Source of the DNA: Nostoc sp. CHAB 5715
Lineage (GTDB): Bacteria > Cyanobacteriota > Cyanobacteriia > Cyanobacteriales > Nostocaceae
DNA length: 6,532 nt
Reading direction: 5' to 3'
Assembly (NCBI RefSeq): GCF_020829685.1
Contig: NZ_JAIVFR010000375.1
Coordinates: forward strand, 1 to 6,532
The position numbers and the translations under genes are program-made. The notes beneath the pieces are model-generated. The model did not search any database and was not told the DNA's origin. It was given only the letters and a program-made list of their open reading frames with translations. Positions 6,090 through 6,532 of the stretch are shown here, one piece after another; the first letter of the stretch is position 1, and each line of letters starts with the position of its first letter.

Positions 6090-6324
6090 GGGCACGGCAG
6101 TGCCCATACGTGTCAACTTAACGTGAAAGTCATGTCCCGCAAGGAACTGAAGTTCCTTGCTAATAGCGAAAGTCATCTTTAGATGACTAAATAATCCGAA
6201 AAATTTTTAGTCTACTTCAGTAGAGTTTAGCTGTTAGCCTTGAACTTTAGTTCTAGGCGGGCGTGGAAGCCAACAGTTAAGCTATCTATAGCTTAAGTTG
6301 ACACCAATGGGCAGTGCCGTGCCC
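6090..6324. repeat. Palindromic repeat GGGCACGGCA...TGCCGTGCCC, interrupted
   Basis: The outer parts (6090-6104 and 6310-6324) would, with one copy of GGCAGTGCC removed, join into a perfect 21-base palindrome around one central base. I remember that palindrome as a common dispersed repeat of cyanobacterial spacers. As it stands the two outer arms form 31-bp inverted ends (6090-6120 and 6294-6324) matching at 28 of 31 positions. Confidence 0.8.
6105..6309. mobile_element. MITE-like structured element of about 205 bp
   Basis: The element has imperfect inverted ends (GTGTCAACTTA at 6110-6120, TAAGTTGACAC at 6294-6304) and flanking 9-bp direct repeats GGCAGTGCC (6096-6104, 6310-6318). It has no ORF of useful size. 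Inside are hairpins at 6141-6158, 6171-6188, 6210-6227, 6239-6257 and 6277-6296; the first two and the last are perfect. The left half (6136-6193) and the reverse complement of the right half (about 6204-6261) align at about 41 of 58 positions, so the body is one long quasi-palindrome. A non-autonomous transposable element is the best reading. Remains of a larger insertion sequence or a structured RNA are alternatives. Confidence 0.7.
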
Positions 6325-6532
6325 CTACGAAAAACTGTGATTTAATTAACTGAAAATAGCTGTCCTATTTGGAGGAAGTCAGGTTGCTATAGAACCTGCA
6401 TTCCGCAGATGTAACTCATATTACTGGTAATTTTGAAAAGTCTAGTCCAGAAAATTTTTATTAGTCTAATCTTTTGGGGTTGAATTCACTTTTATTTCCA
6501 ACAATTAGGGAATCTACCAGTAAGTTAACTTC
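6325..6532. other. Terminal spacer, nothing recognised
   Basis: This AT-rich sequence has stop codons in all frames. The only structure noticed is a 6-bp hairpin (6380-6398, CAGGTT with AACCTG). A GGAGGAAG at 6371-6378 resembles a ribosome site, but every start just after it meets a stop at once. No fluorescence recovery protein gene begins here. Confidence 0.6.

Noticed and set aside
6110..6304. IS200/IS605-type insertion sequence with end hairpins
   Set aside because: The hairpin-rich body suggested it, but flanking 9-bp duplications and terminal inverted repeats do not fit that family, which makes no target duplication, and no TnpA or TnpB fragment is present.
6371..6410. Start of a gene after GGAGGAAG, possibly frp
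   Set aside because: The TTG just downstream meets TAG within two codons and the next ATG is followed directly by TAA.

Overview
The window comes from a cyanobacterium, most likely a filamentous heterocyst-forming one (Nostoc, Calothrix or Tolypothrix type). It encodes a photosystem I subunit (PsaD) and an orange carotenoid protein. The HIP1 octamer GCGATCGC occurs eight times (229, 647, 1577, 2384, 2665, 2741, 3619 and 4593). The spacers are full of short tandem heptamers (ATGGGGC, AATGACT, GGGAACA, ATCCCCA) of the kind typical of Nostocales. I cannot name the species.

Layout: (1) 2-1468 +, the 3' part of a GAF-domain sensor histidine kinase whose start lies left of the window. (2) 1469-1639, a spacer with a G-rich heptamer array and the probable psaD promoter. 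(3) 1640-2065 +, psaD. (4) 2066-2157, a spacer that is mostly one 27-bp imperfect hairpin. (5) 2158-3771 +, trpE, lengthened by repeat-derived sequence inside the reading frame. (6) 3772-5113, about 1.3 kb of repeat-rich spacer with one doubtful small ORF on the minus strand (4798-5043), divergent from the next gene. (7) 5114-6076 +, ocp. (8) 6090-6324, a probable non-autonomous mobile element inserted in an older palindromic repeat. (9) 6325-6532, nothing recognisable.

The genes do not form one pathway. psaD encodes the stromal ferredoxin-docking subunit of photosystem I, trpE the first committed enzyme of tryptophan synthesis, and ocp a blue-light-activated quencher of the phycobilisome. 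As I recall, psaD and trpE are also neighbours in Synechocystis 6803 (slr0737-slr0738), so that pair looks ancestral. The kinase is only a neighbour; its target cannot be read from here.

I see no clear new defence or biosynthetic system. The points most worth a second look are non-coding. One is a ~205-bp element downstream of ocp whose two halves are inverted copies, with base changes that compensate inside its hairpins. The other is the in-frame invasion of trpE by at least two families of dispersed repeat.
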